This document shows positions 1 through 9,556 of a stretch of 64,000 nucleotides of DNA, piece by piece. Each line of letters opens with the position of its first letter. Position 1 is the stretch's first letter. The notes beneath the pieces are model-generated. The model did no database searches, was not told the DNA's origin, and saw nothing but the letters and a program-made list of their open reading frames with translations. Source of the stretch: Oscillospiraceae bacterium (GTDB lineage Bacteria; Bacillota; Clostridia; Saccharofermentanales; Saccharofermentanaceae). The translations under genes were made by a program, and so were the position numbers. The stretch spans positions 183,037-247,036 of the forward strand of contig CACZGS010000004.1 in assembly GCA_902780785.1 (NCBI GenBank). The letters run 5' to 3'.

Positions 1-3000
1 GATGATACGACGAGTGATATTGCAACGAATGCGATGAGAACGTAAGAGATCGTGTTTATGATCTTCGTTACGGACTTCATGAGCGCGCCTACGATATCGG
101 TATATACGATGCTCTTGTCCTCTTCGCCCCTGTCTTCGACCATCTTGTTATAGTCCTTGATGATCGTCGTGATCTGGTCCTTGGATTCGAAGTCCTTAGG
201 GTAGATCGTGATGGACTGGAGGTCTTCCCTGTCGCAGTAACCGAATGCGGAGAGGTTGCCTTCGGCAGAAGATGCCTTGCTGCCCATGAGCTCGCTCATG
301 AATGACTGCATCTCGTCTTCACCCATGTTGAACTGGAATGCCTTTGCAAAAGCATCCTGGTCGATCGACAGTGCGCTTCCGAAGTCTGAGAACGTATCCT
401 GCAGAGCCTTTGTCATGTTGGATGCAAGGCGCTCGACTACCATGCCGATGGCCTTTTCGATGCCTTTGGCAAGCTGGCCTGCGAACTTGGAAGTCATGTT
501 GTTGACGTTCTTCATTACGGCGTTCATGATCTCATCGACATTTACTGAAGATGTGATAACGCTTGTAATGAGCTTCTTTGCCCTGTCAGTTCCCATGTAC
601 TCCTTGAGTGAGCCCTCGAGAGCCTTGGGGTCAGGGAGATTGTTCTCTGTTGCATATTTGCTGTAAGCATCGAGGAGCGCATCAGCAACGCCCTGAGCCT
701 GCTTGGGTGTGATCTTTACCTTGTCGGTGATCTCCTTGGTGATCATGGCTGACTGCTCATCAAGGATCTTCTTTCCTTCGGAGCTCTGGAGATATTCCTG
801 ATAGTATTCCGAGTAACGGCTCTGGTCAGTTAAGTCCATTCCGTTAGCTACCGCATACTCGGCAAAGCCGTCAGTAATGGCGTTCAGCGCCTTGTTTACG
901 ACAGCCTGGTCCAAGTCTGCGATGCCGCTCTCGTTGATGATCTTTATAAGCTGCTGCCTTAAGACTGCGCTGCCCTCAGATGAACCGATAAATGCTGCCA
1001 TAGCATCAGGAAGCTTCGAATAATCCGTTGAAGGATTATCTGATGCGTAATCCATGTAGTCCGTCATGACGGAGCCCATGCCCTTGATGAGAGCATCTGT
1101 ATCGACCTTGAAATCAACTCCCTTCAGGAGGTCCTTCAGCTGATCAGCTGAGAGGCTCGGCATGGCGCTTCCCAAAGCACTTGAGAAATCGATTCCGCTC
1201 ATGTCGCCGAATGCGTCCTTATCGAACTTGAGCTTGTCCTCGTCGAACTTGAAAGCTTCTCTGATCGCATCTTCATCGATTGAGAAGAGGTTATCCATCT
1301 TGAAATCGGACTCTTCCTCATCGAATCTCTCGCCCGTTAAGACATTGACTTCGCGGTCAGCGAGCTGTGCCTTTACGATAGCAGCGTTCTCGGCTTCTTC
1401 TCTCAATTCCTCAACGAGATCCTTACCGTAGTAGATACCGGAACCGAGCATCATGATGTCCTGGTCAGCCTTGGGCTGGACGATGCCGACGATCTTAAGA
1501 TCCCTGCTGTTCTTGAGGAGATCGCGCATGTAATCGTTGCTGTTCCTCATGTCGGTATAGATCTTCTGCTTCTCGTCGTACTTATAGAACTTATAAGCGG
1601 GAGTGACCTTGAAGGTCTTGTCCATGAAGTCTGAATAATGCCATGTGTAGTATTCCTGGTCGGAGACGACTTCGATACCGTTGGAGAAGTCTCTTACCAT
1701 CTTGTCGAGCTCTTTGGGGTCTCTTAATCCGAATGCATAGATGATGTAGTCGGATACCGCACCGTTCGGCGTAAGAACAAGGACAGCCTCTTTGGAATTC
1801 TGAGGCCATCTGCCGGTCTTGATGTCGTACTGGTTGACGTAGAGTTCCTCGTTCTCGGGGATCTCGAAAAAGACATTCATGCTGTAAGCGGAAGTGAACA
1901 TCGAAGAAGAAGACAGACCCATCGAAGAGAAATCGTTGTTGGGGTTTACCTGTCTGAACTCGCCGTTCTTCTCATAGCGGAATATCTGGGGCTCGATGCC
2001 GTACGAATATTCAACGCCGTTCGTGAGGTCATAGATCTCAGGCTTCTCAGTGTCAAAATATGTCTTAAGAGCGATAAGGTCATTTGTCCTTACCGTTGAG
2101 AGGATCTGACTTACTGAAGGGACTTCGGTGACTTCGCCTTCCTTGGCAGGTTCCCAGGTGTCTGTCGATACCATCATCATCGACATAAAGGATACCGAAG
2201 ACCTCTCGATCGACAGAGGATACTGGGACAAGGTCTGAGCCTCTATCCTGTCGATATAGGTGTTGATGCCGTTAGAAAGCGATAAGATCAGCGCGATGCC
2301 GATGATGCCGATCGAGCCTGCAAAAGCAACGAGTATAGTTCTCGTTTTCTTGGTCCAGAGGTTGTTGAAGCTTAAAGCGAGCGCCGTAAGGAAGCTCATT
2401 GAAGCCTTGCCGAGGTTCTTGTGGACCGGAGCCAATGCATCGGGTTTCATCTCTGGTTCGAACGGATCGCTGTCTGCAGTGATCTTACCGTCCTTGAGCT
2501 TAACTATTCTCGTAGCGTATTCCTCAGCGAGTTCGGGGTTGTGCGTAACCATTACGACCAGGCGGTCTTTCGCGACTTCCTTAAGAAGGTCCATGACCTG
2601 GATGCTGGTCTCGGTATCGAGCGCGCCGGTGGGCTCGTCTGCTAACAAGATGTCAGGGTCGTTTACGAGCGCTCTTGCGATGGCAACTCTCTGCATCTGG
2701 CCGCCTGACATCTGGTTCGGCTTCTTGTGGGCCTGTTCGCGGAGGCCTACTTTATCAAGAGCATCGAGTGCTCTCTGTTTACGCTCTTTTCCGGAGATGC
2801 CGGAGATCGTAAGAGCGAGTTCAACGTTCGATAATACCGTCTGGTGAGGGATCAGGTTATAGCTCTGGAATACGAAGCCGATCGTGTGGTTCCTGTATGA
2901 ATCCCAGTCCCTGTCCTTATAACGTTTTGTGGAAACGCCGTTAATGATGAGGTCGCCGTTATCGTAACGGTCAAGGCCTCCGATAATGTTAAGAAGCGTA

Positions 3001-3134
3001 GTCTTGCCTGATCCTGAAGGTCCCAATATCGCAACGAATTCATTGTCCCTGAGATTCAGAGACACGCCGTCCAGAGCCTTCTGAACAAGACTTCCGGTCT
3101 TGTATTCTTTATGTATATCCCTTATTTGTAGCAT
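1..3134 (-). CDS. MacB/FtsX-type ABC exporter, ATPase-permease fusion (3' end outside window)
   Basis: About 1044 residues are visible and the C-terminus runs off the left edge. The N-terminal ATPase domain shows Walker A (GPSGSGKT, residues 38-45), signature MSGGQ (142-146), Walker B ILLADEP (about 162-168) and the H-loop VTHNPE. A first membrane helix follows at about 264-288, then some 700 extracytoplasmic residues, then a second helix that starts at the window edge. This is the layout of FtsX-like permeases fused behind their ATPase, common in Clostridia for peptide or lipoprotein export or antimicrobial resistance. The start MLQIRDIHKEY fits the family. Upstream sequence is poor in Shine-Dalgarno bases but has TAGAAT about 16 nt before the ATG, so a very short leader is possible. 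Substrate unknown. Confidence 0.9.
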   Translation of the reverse strand, partial: MLQIRDIHKEYKTGSLVQKALDGVSLNLRDNEFVAILGPSGSGKTTLLNIIGGLDRYDNGDLIINGVSTKRYKDRDWDSYRNHTIGFVFQSYNLIPHQTVLSNVELALTISGISGKERKQRALDALDKVGLREQAHKKPNQMSGGQMQRVAIARALVNDPDILLADEPTGALDTETSIQVMDLLKEVAKDRLVVMVTHNPELAEEYATRIVKLKDGKITADSDPFEPEMKPDALAPVHKNLGKASMSFLTALALSFNNLWTKKTRTILVAFAGSIGIIGIALILSLSNGINTYIDRIEAQTLSQYPLSIERSSVSFMSMMMVSTDTWEPAKEGEVTEVPSVSQILSTVRTNDLIALKTYFDTEKPEIYDLTNGVEYSYGIEPQIFRYEKNGEFRQVNPNNDFSSMGLSSSSMFTSAYSMNVFFEIPENEELYVNQYDIKTGRWPQNSKEAVLVLTPNGAVSDYIIYAFGLRDPKELDKMVRDFSNGIEVVSDQEYYTWHYSDFMDKTFKVTPAYKFYKYDEKQKIYTDMRNSNDYMRDLLKNSRDLKIVGIVQPKADQDIMMLGSGIYYGKDLVEELREEAENAAIVKAQLADREVNVLTGERFDEEESDFKMDNLFSIDEDAIREAFKFDEDKLKFDKDAFGDMSGIDFSSALGSAMPSLSADQLKDLLKGVDFKVDTDALIKGMGSVMTDYMDYASDNPSTDYSKLPDAMAAFIGSSEGSAVLRQQLIKIINESGIADLDQAVVNKALNAITDGFAEYAVANGMDLTDQSRYSEYYQEYLQSSEGKKILDEQSAMITKEITDKVKITPKQAQGVADALLDAYSKYATENNLPDPKALEGSLKEYMGTDRAKKLITSVITSSVNVDEIMNAVMKNVNNMTSKFAGQLAKGIEKAIGMVVERLASNMTKALQDTFSDFGSALSIDQDAFAKAFQFNMGEDEMQSFMSELMGSKASSAEGNLSAFGYCDREDLQSITIYPKDFESKDQITTIIKDYNKMVEDRGEEDKSIVYTDIVGALMKSVTKIINTISYVLIAFVAISLVVS

Positions 3135-3292
3135 GTCGAAATTCTAACACGCGCATGGTGAACATTCTTTACAATATCTGTGAATAATTCGGAAAATCCT
3201 GGTAAATTCATCAGAATCTGCAATTATCATTCACGCAGCGCGAAACCCCTTATTCCTTTATTTTCGTGTTGCCTGAACCTGCTAAAACTCCC

Positions 3293-4753
3293 TTATTGGG
3301 GAAGTTTTGAATATAACCACTGTACCTTCTCGGGGAACCCTTCCTTGTTCATCTTTGAGAACTGCTGGAACTGGATCCTCTTGATGCCCTTAAGGAAAGG
3401 CTTGATGGCGCCTGCCAAACCGTTGCAGTTAGCCTCGAAAGAACCGTCCGGACAATCCATGATGCAAAGATATGCCTTATCGTTGCGGTTCTTCTGGGGT
3501 GTGAGGACCAGGATAAGCACCTTGGCGATATCGGAATGTGCTCCGCAATACTTCTTAACCATATTCTCGATAGCAGAGAACTCAGGTGTGTCGGAAGGAT
3601 TGCTGATGAGGACAGGCTCTACGCCGGGTACGTCCGGTCCGCCGTTTGCGATGAAGTTATCGAGCGCGCGGTTGCCTGTGCCGCCTAATGCGAGCGAAGC
3701 GTTATCGCCTGCACCATGGCCGAATCTCTCGATAAACGTCTGTGATTCAACCATCTTCTCGACAAGATCCTTGGGGATCGTGATCGTAACGGGGCCGCCC
3801 GGATTTACAAGGAAGCCGTGGTGGTTCTGATCCTTGGAGATCGCTGCGACCTGTGCAAAGCTCAATGAAATACGCTGGTCAGGTCCTCCCTGCTTGGAGA
3901 AGCTGTTCTTCATTGCCCTGATGCAGAGTCTATTGTCGGTGAAGACCGGCAGGAAAGACTTGTCGGGATGCTGCTTGGGGCTTACACCGATAAAGCCTAC
4001 GTTGCTCCTGCCGTTTTTGGCAGGTCCGATCTTCGCGGGAGTAACGAACTCTGATGTCATGAGGCAGTCCATTACCATGGAGAAATATATAGGCTCATCG
4101 CCGTATTTGCCGTATTCGCAGAGCATTGCGATCGTTCTGGGATTGCCGGATGCCACCATGCCCTTGCATGCGGGATCCTTTGTATCTTCGATGCCGACGG
4201 CATCAGAAATAACCGCAAATCTCTTAACGGGCTTGGATGCGTCCTCGTCAGGATCTGTCGGAAGCGGGATATCGCCTCTTGTGATCTCGAGCTCTGCTCT
4301 GCCGTCAGTTAACTCGTCCACATATTCTCTGCTGTCATTTCTGATCTTCTCGATCTTTACGGAATACCTTCCGCCGATATCCTGATAGAGGAAGACCTCG
4401 GTATTGTTCTTGATGGTACCTCTGACGTTACCTTTGACGATGATGTTGCCTTCCTTCTCAGGAGCGGCATCGAAAGGAACTTCGTCGCAGAGCATAAAGA
4501 ATGTCATGCCCTTGGGAGCAAAACCGTCCTTAAGGATCCTCTCGGCAGCTCCTTTTGCCTGTTCTTCGATCTGAAGGAACTTCTCGTCAGCTTCCTTCTG
4601 AGCCTGCTGTCTTTCTTCGGCTCTCTCGATCTTCTCCTGCTTATCTTCCTCACGTGCCGCAAGGATTATCTTCATCTCGTCAGAGATGCTGTTATTTGTC
4701 TTATTCTCAACAGGTTCGTTTTTCTGCTCTTTCTTTCTTCCGAAAAGTCCCAT
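3293..4753 (-). CDS. SseB-family protein
   Basis: A 486-residue cytoplasmic protein. An N-terminal charged helix (residues 1-70, rich in E, K and Q, probably coiled coil) precedes a long middle region. The second half resembles the SseB N-terminal domain (FLPVFTDNRLCIRAM, then GFLVNPGGPVTITI) followed by an SseB C-terminal-like domain (KVLILVLTPQ to GIKRIQFQ). SseB was named for enhanced serine sensitivity in Escherichia coli; its biochemical role is not settled. The start MGLFGRKKEQ is preferred over an in-frame ATG 51 nt upstream because AAGGGAG lies 12 nt before it. Divergently placed from the zinc-ribbon gene at 4872. No partner is evident. Confidence 0.75.
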   Translation of the reverse strand: MGLFGRKKEQKNEPVENKTNNSISDEMKIILAAREEDKQEKIERAEERQQAQKEADEKFLQIEEQAKGAAERILKDGFAPKGMTFFMLCDEVPFDAAPEKEGNIIVKGNVRGTIKNNTEVFLYQDIGGRYSVKIEKIRNDSREYVDELTDGRAELEITRGDIPLPTDPDEDASKPVKRFAVISDAVGIEDTKDPACKGMVASGNPRTIAMLCEYGKYGDEPIYFSMVMDCLMTSEFVTPAKIGPAKNGRSNVGFIGVSPKQHPDKSFLPVFTDNRLCIRAMKNSFSKQGGPDQRISLSFAQVAAISKDQNHHGFLVNPGGPVTITIPKDLVEKMVESQTFIERFGHGAGDNASLALGGTGNRALDNFIANGGPDVPGVEPVLISNPSDTPEFSAIENMVKKYCGAHSDIAKVLILVLTPQKNRNDKAYLCIMDCPDGSFEANCNGLAGAIKPFLKGIKRIQFQQFSKMNKEGFPEKVQWLYSKLPQ

Positions 4754-4830
4754 GATCAGCGGATGCTCCCTTATATTGTTTTTAACTAAGGAATTATACC
4801 ACATCCCATATACCGTCGTGGGTTTGCTTC

Positions 4831-4840
4831 ATGCTATAAT
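4831..4840 (+). promoter_or_regulatory. extended -10 promoter (ATGCTATAAT)
   Basis: TATAAT preceded by TGC, about 31 nt before the ATG of the next gene, with no good -35. The same ten bases occur at 21267, 31074 and, on the minus strand, 48708. Confidence 0.65.
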
Positions 4841-4871
4841 GTTAAAGATTTTTATTCAGGGGGGCTTATCT

Positions 4872-5558
4872 ATGGCTGTTTGTGTTAATTGTGGTGCCGA
4901 ACTGTATGCAGGTGACGTTTTCTGCCGTTCTTGCGGAGCAAAGAACGAGCTTCCTCCGGTAGCTGTTCCTCAGGCAGATCCTATGCCCTTTGTTCCGGCT
5001 ATGAGCAAGGAAGAAAGCATTGCACTTGCCGAGAAGCTCAGTGATCTTTATAAGAGTTACGAGAGGATTCAGAAAGAGATCGAGGATAATAAGACCCAGA
5101 TCTCAAGGTCTGATTCCGGACCTGTCAAGCAGCATGCAGCCTTCAAGTTCTTCTGGCCGTTCCTTATCTATGCGGTCATCGCCTTGAATGTTTTCTATTT
5201 TCTTGCCCAAATATCCAGTTCTACCGGCACTGTCCTGACCTTTCTCTTTTTAGCACTTGCCTCACCGGTCGGACTCCTGATATTCGGCGGTGTTACTTCC
5301 GTACGTAAGAGGGATGCCTTGAACCAGTCAGCATTAGAAGCAGCACAGAACAGAAGAAAGCATATGGACGATCTTAAGAAAGAGACTTCGATTCTCGAGA
5401 CAAAGAGATCCCAGAAAGCCAAAGAACTTAAAGAGTACGATTACCTGGTACCCGCTACTCTCAGGAACAGCTCCAGCATGGCAAAGGCTGCCCTTATCCT
5501 CAGATCCAACAAGGCTGAGGACTTTAACCAGGCAATCGATATGATACACAGGGTTTGA
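4872..5558 (+). CDS. zinc-ribbon membrane protein
   Basis: A 228-residue protein. It opens with a double-cysteine zinc ribbon (CVNCGAEL then CRSCGAKN, residues 4-25), a proline-rich linker, a short coiled coil (about 50-75), two membrane helices (about 92-113 and 118-140) and a second charged coiled coil ending in MIHRV. The zinc ribbon and coiled coils suggest a cytoplasmic-facing scaffold. No enzymatic domain is visible. The ATG at 4872 is chosen because AGGGGGGC lies just upstream and the zinc ribbon starts immediately. The next gene starts 8 nt downstream, so the two are probably one transcript. Several other proteins in this window share the zinc-ribbon-plus-membrane plan. Confidence 0.8.
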   Translation: MAVCVNCGAELYAGDVFCRSCGAKNELPPVAVPQADPMPFVPAMSKEESIALAEKLSDLYKSYERIQKEIEDNKTQISRSDSGPVKQHAAFKFFWPFLIYAVIALNVFYFLAQISSSTGTVLTFLFLALASPVGLLIFGGVTSVRKRDALNQSALEAAQNRRKHMDDLKKETSILETKRSQKAKELKEYDYLVPATLRNSSSMAKAALILRSNKAEDFNQAIDMIHRV

Positions 5559-5566
5559 TATATCTG

Positions 5567-6199
5567 ATGGAATACGACAGACAGGAAATCTTAGATAAAG
5601 CAGCTATCGCCTACGACCACGCCGAGGCGACGATAAGGGCGATGGATGACGTTTTCCAGAACGTCACCGGAAGCGATTACAGTGCAGAGCTTACGCTCGC
5701 GCAGTTCGACATGATCCTTCAGGGCGTCCTTCTGAGCGTCGCAATGGCAGACGGCGTTTTCGAGCCCGTCGAACAGGACTTCATAAGACAGTTCGCTATG
5801 CACGGCGACCTTCTGGAATACATAAGGAACGACTCGAACGGTGAGGTTAACCTCACATGGGACGCGATCGCGGGCCTTCCGGAAGACATTACCGCAGGGC
5901 TTTTACAGGTTCTGCCCCGTGTGCTGGACGACCAGTGCGAGAGCTTCATCTATCCCCTTGCAGCCGTTGATTTCACATACAGCCAGGTCGGAAACGTCAT
6001 GACCACTCCGGGTGATTTCTTAAAGTCGATCGAAGCCGACATGATCAAGATCGCAGGGCTTCTGGCCTTTGTCGATTCAGAGGGTACGGACGACGAGATA
6101 AATGCCGCAGTATCAATGATCTACGAGCTCGAAGGCAAGCATTGGAGAGATCTGTTGTCAGGAAGGGCTTTGGGCTCGGGCCAGGAGATCAACCCTTGA
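5567..6199 (+). CDS. TerB-like acidic cytoplasmic protein
   Basis: A 210-residue acidic, helical protein without membrane segments. Residues about 45-80 (MILQGVLLSVAMADGVFEP) recall the TerB/tellurite-resistance-like helical fold, where a phrase of the type 'ADG.....E' follows a hydrophobic helix. The similarity is from eye only and the family assignment is tentative. It follows the zinc-ribbon gene by 8 nt and its 3' end overlaps the convergent glycosyltransferase gene by 11 nt. A TTG codon at 5555 overlaps the previous stop and would add four residues; the ATG at 5567 is preferred. Probably works with the upstream membrane protein. Confidence 0.6.
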   Translation: MEYDRQEILDKAAIAYDHAEATIRAMDDVFQNVTGSDYSAELTLAQFDMILQGVLLSVAMADGVFEPVEQDFIRQFAMHGDLLEYIRNDSNGEVNLTWDAIAGLPEDITAGLLQVLPRVLDDQCESFIYPLAAVDFTYSQVGNVMTTPGDFLKSIEADMIKIAGLLAFVDSEGTDDEINAAVSMIYELEGKHWRDLLSGRALGSGQEINP

Positions 6200-7994
6200 T
6201 CAGAGTCTGCCACGCGAAGGTATACTGAGCGAACGGACCGTAGAACAGGATCACCAGCAATACGAATATAACAAACAGGACTTTGAGGCAGGCAGAGAAG
6301 ATCTTAAGACCTTTTCCCGCCTCTTTTTCTTCGCTCATCTTCATTATGCTGCCGCACCAGAATGCCGCCGGAATGAGCGCCGGCGATATGTATCTGAACG
6401 ATGCCGTGCATGTGACGGGGTACTTGAAGCAGAAGATGACCTCGGAGACCACGAATACCACCGCGAGTATCCACAGAGCCGTTCCTTCGGTGCATTCGAA
6501 GAGCTTTTTGCCGGAATCCTTGAATCTTCTTAATGTGCCCTTTACTGCCGCAAACAGCACTATGGGTATCAGTATGAATGCGAGGATCACCATGATCCTT
6601 GCTATCGTGACCATGTAAACGTTGTCGTACTGACGCTCATCGAAAAGTCCCGTCTTTACAAGCGCCAGCAGGATATTGAAGTCATTCTCGGGCACATCGC
6701 CGCCCTCTAAGATGAATGGTGTCTTCAGTATCTCCTGTGATGGCAGGAGCAGTCTTTGAAGCGGCGAATACATCCAGACATCCATCTTTGCCGAAGAATC
6801 TATCGCATATACATATGTCATGGGAACGCCATAGCCGATGAGATTTCTTAACGGGAACCAGAGTCCCAGAGGAAATACGACGACCGCGAAAAAGACAAAC
6901 AGCTTGATAAGGTCCTTTGTCTTGAGCGCGGGTTTCCTGTCCTTCGCCTCTTTATTTGCCTTGACGGTCTTGATGAGCTTTACGAGGAACAGCCAGCCAA
7001 TGGGGAATGCAACAAGGCCCATCGAGAGCTTCGTCATCATGGCGCAGCCGATGCAAAGAGCGGTATATACGATCTTCTTGCTGTCAGGATCCTTATACCA
7101 TTCGAGCGCGAAATAGACAGCGCCGACAAGGAGCATAAGAGCCAGCGGATCGTTGTTTACCTGGATCGCAAGATAGATCATGTGCGGGCTGAATGTTATG
7201 AAAAGCACCGAAAATACCAGCGCCTTGCCGTCTGTCTTAAGGCGTTCGAGGATCTTCTTCGCGAACAGGACCAGATAGGAAGACCAGAGCATCGGAAGGA
7301 TCTTCAAGCCGTCAAAATCGTCCGCAAACTTTAAAGGCGAAGCATTCTGCATCTTAAGGAACATAGCGCTCATGAAGTGATGGAGCGGCGGATGGTAGAA
7401 CTGTCCGTAATCTCTTACGTCGCCGTCGGGAAGCGCCAGATTATCGTAGATATACATGATGTAGGTGTCATGGAATCCTGCATGGTTGATCGAGAAATTC
7501 GCCACGTCATGCTGGTAGAAATTGAGCGGAGTGAAGAGCACCATGACAGATCTCATGATGAAACCTGCCGTGAGCACCGCTGTGACAAGGTCCGTGACCT
7601 TGAGCTTCTTTCCGACCGCGAGCACAACAACCGATACTATTACCGAACCGAGGCCCGCCCAGCAAAGGACACTCTCCATTATCGAGATGCAGGGCAGTGT
7701 CTTTCTGCCGCATGCATTAAATGACAGCCTGAAGATCAGGAAATAAATGCCGAATGCGGGAAGCGCCGAAATAAGCGAGAGGAATCTCTTTTTCGAGCTT
7801 ATGAAAGCGGCAGTGACATAAAACGCGCAGCATGCCGTAAGGATCGCCATCAGAAGTGACAGCTGCATTTCCCTCATGTTGATGACATCCATGCCGGAGA
7901 AAAGATACAGCACGACGATCGCAACGGTACATACGCCGAAGCCCTGCGCCGCCTCCCTGAAATCCTTCTTTTGTGCGTGTTCGAGTTTTACCAT
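6189..7994 (-). CDS. GT-C type membrane glycosyltransferase (copy 1)
   Basis: A 601-residue polytopic protein with about 11-12 predicted membrane helices. It shows the layout of ArnT/PMT-like (GT39/GT83-related) enzymes: an acidic motif in the first extracytoplasmic loop (QHDVANF), then GQFYHPPLHHFMSA, and long alternating hydrophobic helices. Such enzymes transfer a sugar from a polyprenyl-phosphate donor to a cell-surface acceptor on the outer face of the membrane. Donor and acceptor cannot be told from sequence. It is paralogous to the adjacent upstream gene (shared DVRxxGQFYHPPxH and MMTKLSxGLxAFPxG blocks) and its start overlaps that gene's stop by 7 nt, implying coupled translation. Confidence 0.85.
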   Translation of the reverse strand: MVKLEHAQKKDFREAAQGFGVCTVAIVVLYLFSGMDVINMREMQLSLLMAILTACCAFYVTAAFISSKKRFLSLISALPAFGIYFLIFRLSFNACGRKTLPCISIMESVLCWAGLGSVIVSVVVLAVGKKLKVTDLVTAVLTAGFIMRSVMVLFTPLNFYQHDVANFSINHAGFHDTYIMYIYDNLALPDGDVRDYGQFYHPPLHHFMSAMFLKMQNASPLKFADDFDGLKILPMLWSSYLVLFAKKILERLKTDGKALVFSVLFITFSPHMIYLAIQVNNDPLALMLLVGAVYFALEWYKDPDSKKIVYTALCIGCAMMTKLSMGLVAFPIGWLFLVKLIKTVKANKEAKDRKPALKTKDLIKLFVFFAVVVFPLGLWFPLRNLIGYGVPMTYVYAIDSSAKMDVWMYSPLQRLLLPSQEILKTPFILEGGDVPENDFNILLALVKTGLFDERQYDNVYMVTIARIMVILAFILIPIVLFAAVKGTLRRFKDSGKKLFECTEGTALWILAVVFVVSEVIFCFKYPVTCTASFRYISPALIPAAFWCGSIMKMSEEKEAGKGLKIFSACLKVLFVIFVLLVILFYGPFAQYTFAWQTLIKG

Positions 7995-9556
7995 GTCACA
8001 TCCACCACAGCGACTTCACCTTTGACATAAGTCCAAAGGATCGTATAGAAAACAATTGCAAATACCATGAATGCCACCGCAACGGTCCTGGTTATCTTCG
8101 TCACCAGATCCTTGTTGGCACCCTTGAGCTTGATGTCCGATATCTTCGTGTAGAAGAGAATACCGCAGAGGATCAGAGGCGTTGAATATCTGAAGTTCAT
8201 CGAGCAGATGTGAGGATACTTGAGAGAGAACGTGATGATGGAACCCACTTGCGTTACGGCCAGGAGGATCATGGAGATATCTCCCCAGAGATCTTCACTC
8301 TTTTTGGCCTTGATGACGGTTACAACAAAGCCTGCAGCCGCGATCAGTATCATGATCAGGAGCGTTATCAGCAGTGCGTAGCCTGCCATACTCATCGTAA
8401 AGTCATCCCTGTAATTGTCCTCGCCGAACAGCAGGGTCTTAACTTCTGTTATGAAGATGTTGTAATCCTGCTCGCCGTCCGAACCGAGATTGATGTAATA
8501 GTCCTCAATGGGGAATCCGTAGAAGCCGAAGAGCCTCTGCACGGGCGTAAATCTGCTGATGTCCTGATAGTAGTTATCCGACCTCAGAACGTATGAGAGC
8601 GGGACCTTATACATCAGGTAATTCCTGATCTGATACCAAAGGCCCAGAGGCGCGCTGATAAGACCGAACACAGCGAGGTTTAAGAACGTCTTACCGCCCT
8701 CTTTCCTGACCTTCAGGTCCTTTATGAGCTTAACAATGAACAGGAATCCCAGAGGGAAAGCGATAAGGCCTACCGACAGCTTCGTCATCATGCCGAAGCC
8801 CGTCGCGAGCGCAGAGAAGATGATGTCCTTCCATTTGCCCTCTTTGAACCACTTAAGACCGAAATAAAATGCCGTAAAGAACAACAGGATCGAGAGAATG
8901 TCGTTGTTTACCGATCCCGCGAGTATCGTAAAAGTCGGGAAAGCCGATATGACTGCTGCCGCCGTGGGACAGCTCTCTTTGCTGATCCCGAGGAGCTTTA
9001 AGTTCTTGTAGATCATTACAACCGCAAACTGTGACCAGAGCAAAGACAACGCCTGAAGTCCCTCGTAATTGTGCGTTCCCTTGGGCAGGAAGATCTCATA
9101 AACCTTAAGGAAAACGGCACTTGCGAAATAGTGGAACGGCGGGTGGTAGAACTGCCCCATCTCTCTTACGTCGCTTTGTGGAAGCGCGAAATTATCCCTT
9201 ACATAAAGGATGTATCCTGAGTGGAAGAAGTTGTAATTACCCTCTTCGAAAACCGCGACGTCGTTCTGCCTCGTCAGGATGTCCGAATAGAGCACGTAGC
9301 CGAGCTTGAGCATGAATCCGAGCGCGAAGATCAGTACGATCAGGGCCTCATGGGTCAGCTGTTTTTTGTTCCTGATGAAAAAGCCGTAGCCTGTGATGAG
9401 CACATATCCCAGCACCATGATAGCGCACGTTGCCGGCTTGCTCCCGAGCTGCATGCCCGTGGTGATAAGCACCACCAAAACAAGAAGTGCCGTAATAACA
9501 AACGGGTGCTTGTAAATTACTCCTGTGATCCTGTCCTGTTTAAGACTAGTCGGCAT
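7988..9556 (-). CDS. GT-C type membrane glycosyltransferase (copy 2)
   Basis: A 522-residue polytopic protein. Key blocks match the downstream paralogue: RQNDVAVFEEG in the first outer loop, SDVREMGQFYHPPFHYF, NNDILSILLFF and GMMTKLSVGLIAFPLG. This indicates a polyprenyl-phosphate-sugar-dependent transferase with the active site outside the membrane. It sits in the middle of a three-gene block with overlapping ends: the ATG overlaps the SH3-protein gene by 11 nt and the stop overlaps the next glycosyltransferase by 7 nt. There is no strong Shine-Dalgarno sequence, consistent with translational coupling to the upstream gene. The pair probably arose by local duplication; copy 1 is about 80 residues longer. 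Confidence 0.85.
   Translation of the reverse strand: MPTSLKQDRITGVIYKHPFVITALLVLVVLITTGMQLGSKPATCAIMVLGYVLITGYGFFIRNKKQLTHEALIVLIFALGFMLKLGYVLYSDILTRQNDVAVFEEGNYNFFHSGYILYVRDNFALPQSDVREMGQFYHPPFHYFASAVFLKVYEIFLPKGTHNYEGLQALSLLWSQFAVVMIYKNLKLLGISKESCPTAAAVISAFPTFTILAGSVNNDILSILLFFTAFYFGLKWFKEGKWKDIIFSALATGFGMMTKLSVGLIAFPLGFLFIVKLIKDLKVRKEGGKTFLNLAVFGLISAPLGLWYQIRNYLMYKVPLSYVLRSDNYYQDISRFTPVQRLFGFYGFPIEDYYINLGSDGEQDYNIFITEVKTLLFGEDNYRDDFTMSMAGYALLITLLIMILIAAAGFVVTVIKAKKSEDLWGDISMILLAVTQVGSIITFSLKYPHICSMNFRYSTPLILCGILFYTKISDIKLKGANKDLVTKITRTVAVAFMVFAIVFYTILWTYVKGEVAVVDVTW

Noticed and set aside
4686..4871. N-terminal extension of the zinc-ribbon gene at 4872
   Set aside because: It would run through the promoter and overlap the divergent SseB-like gene; the ribosome site is at the inner ATG.
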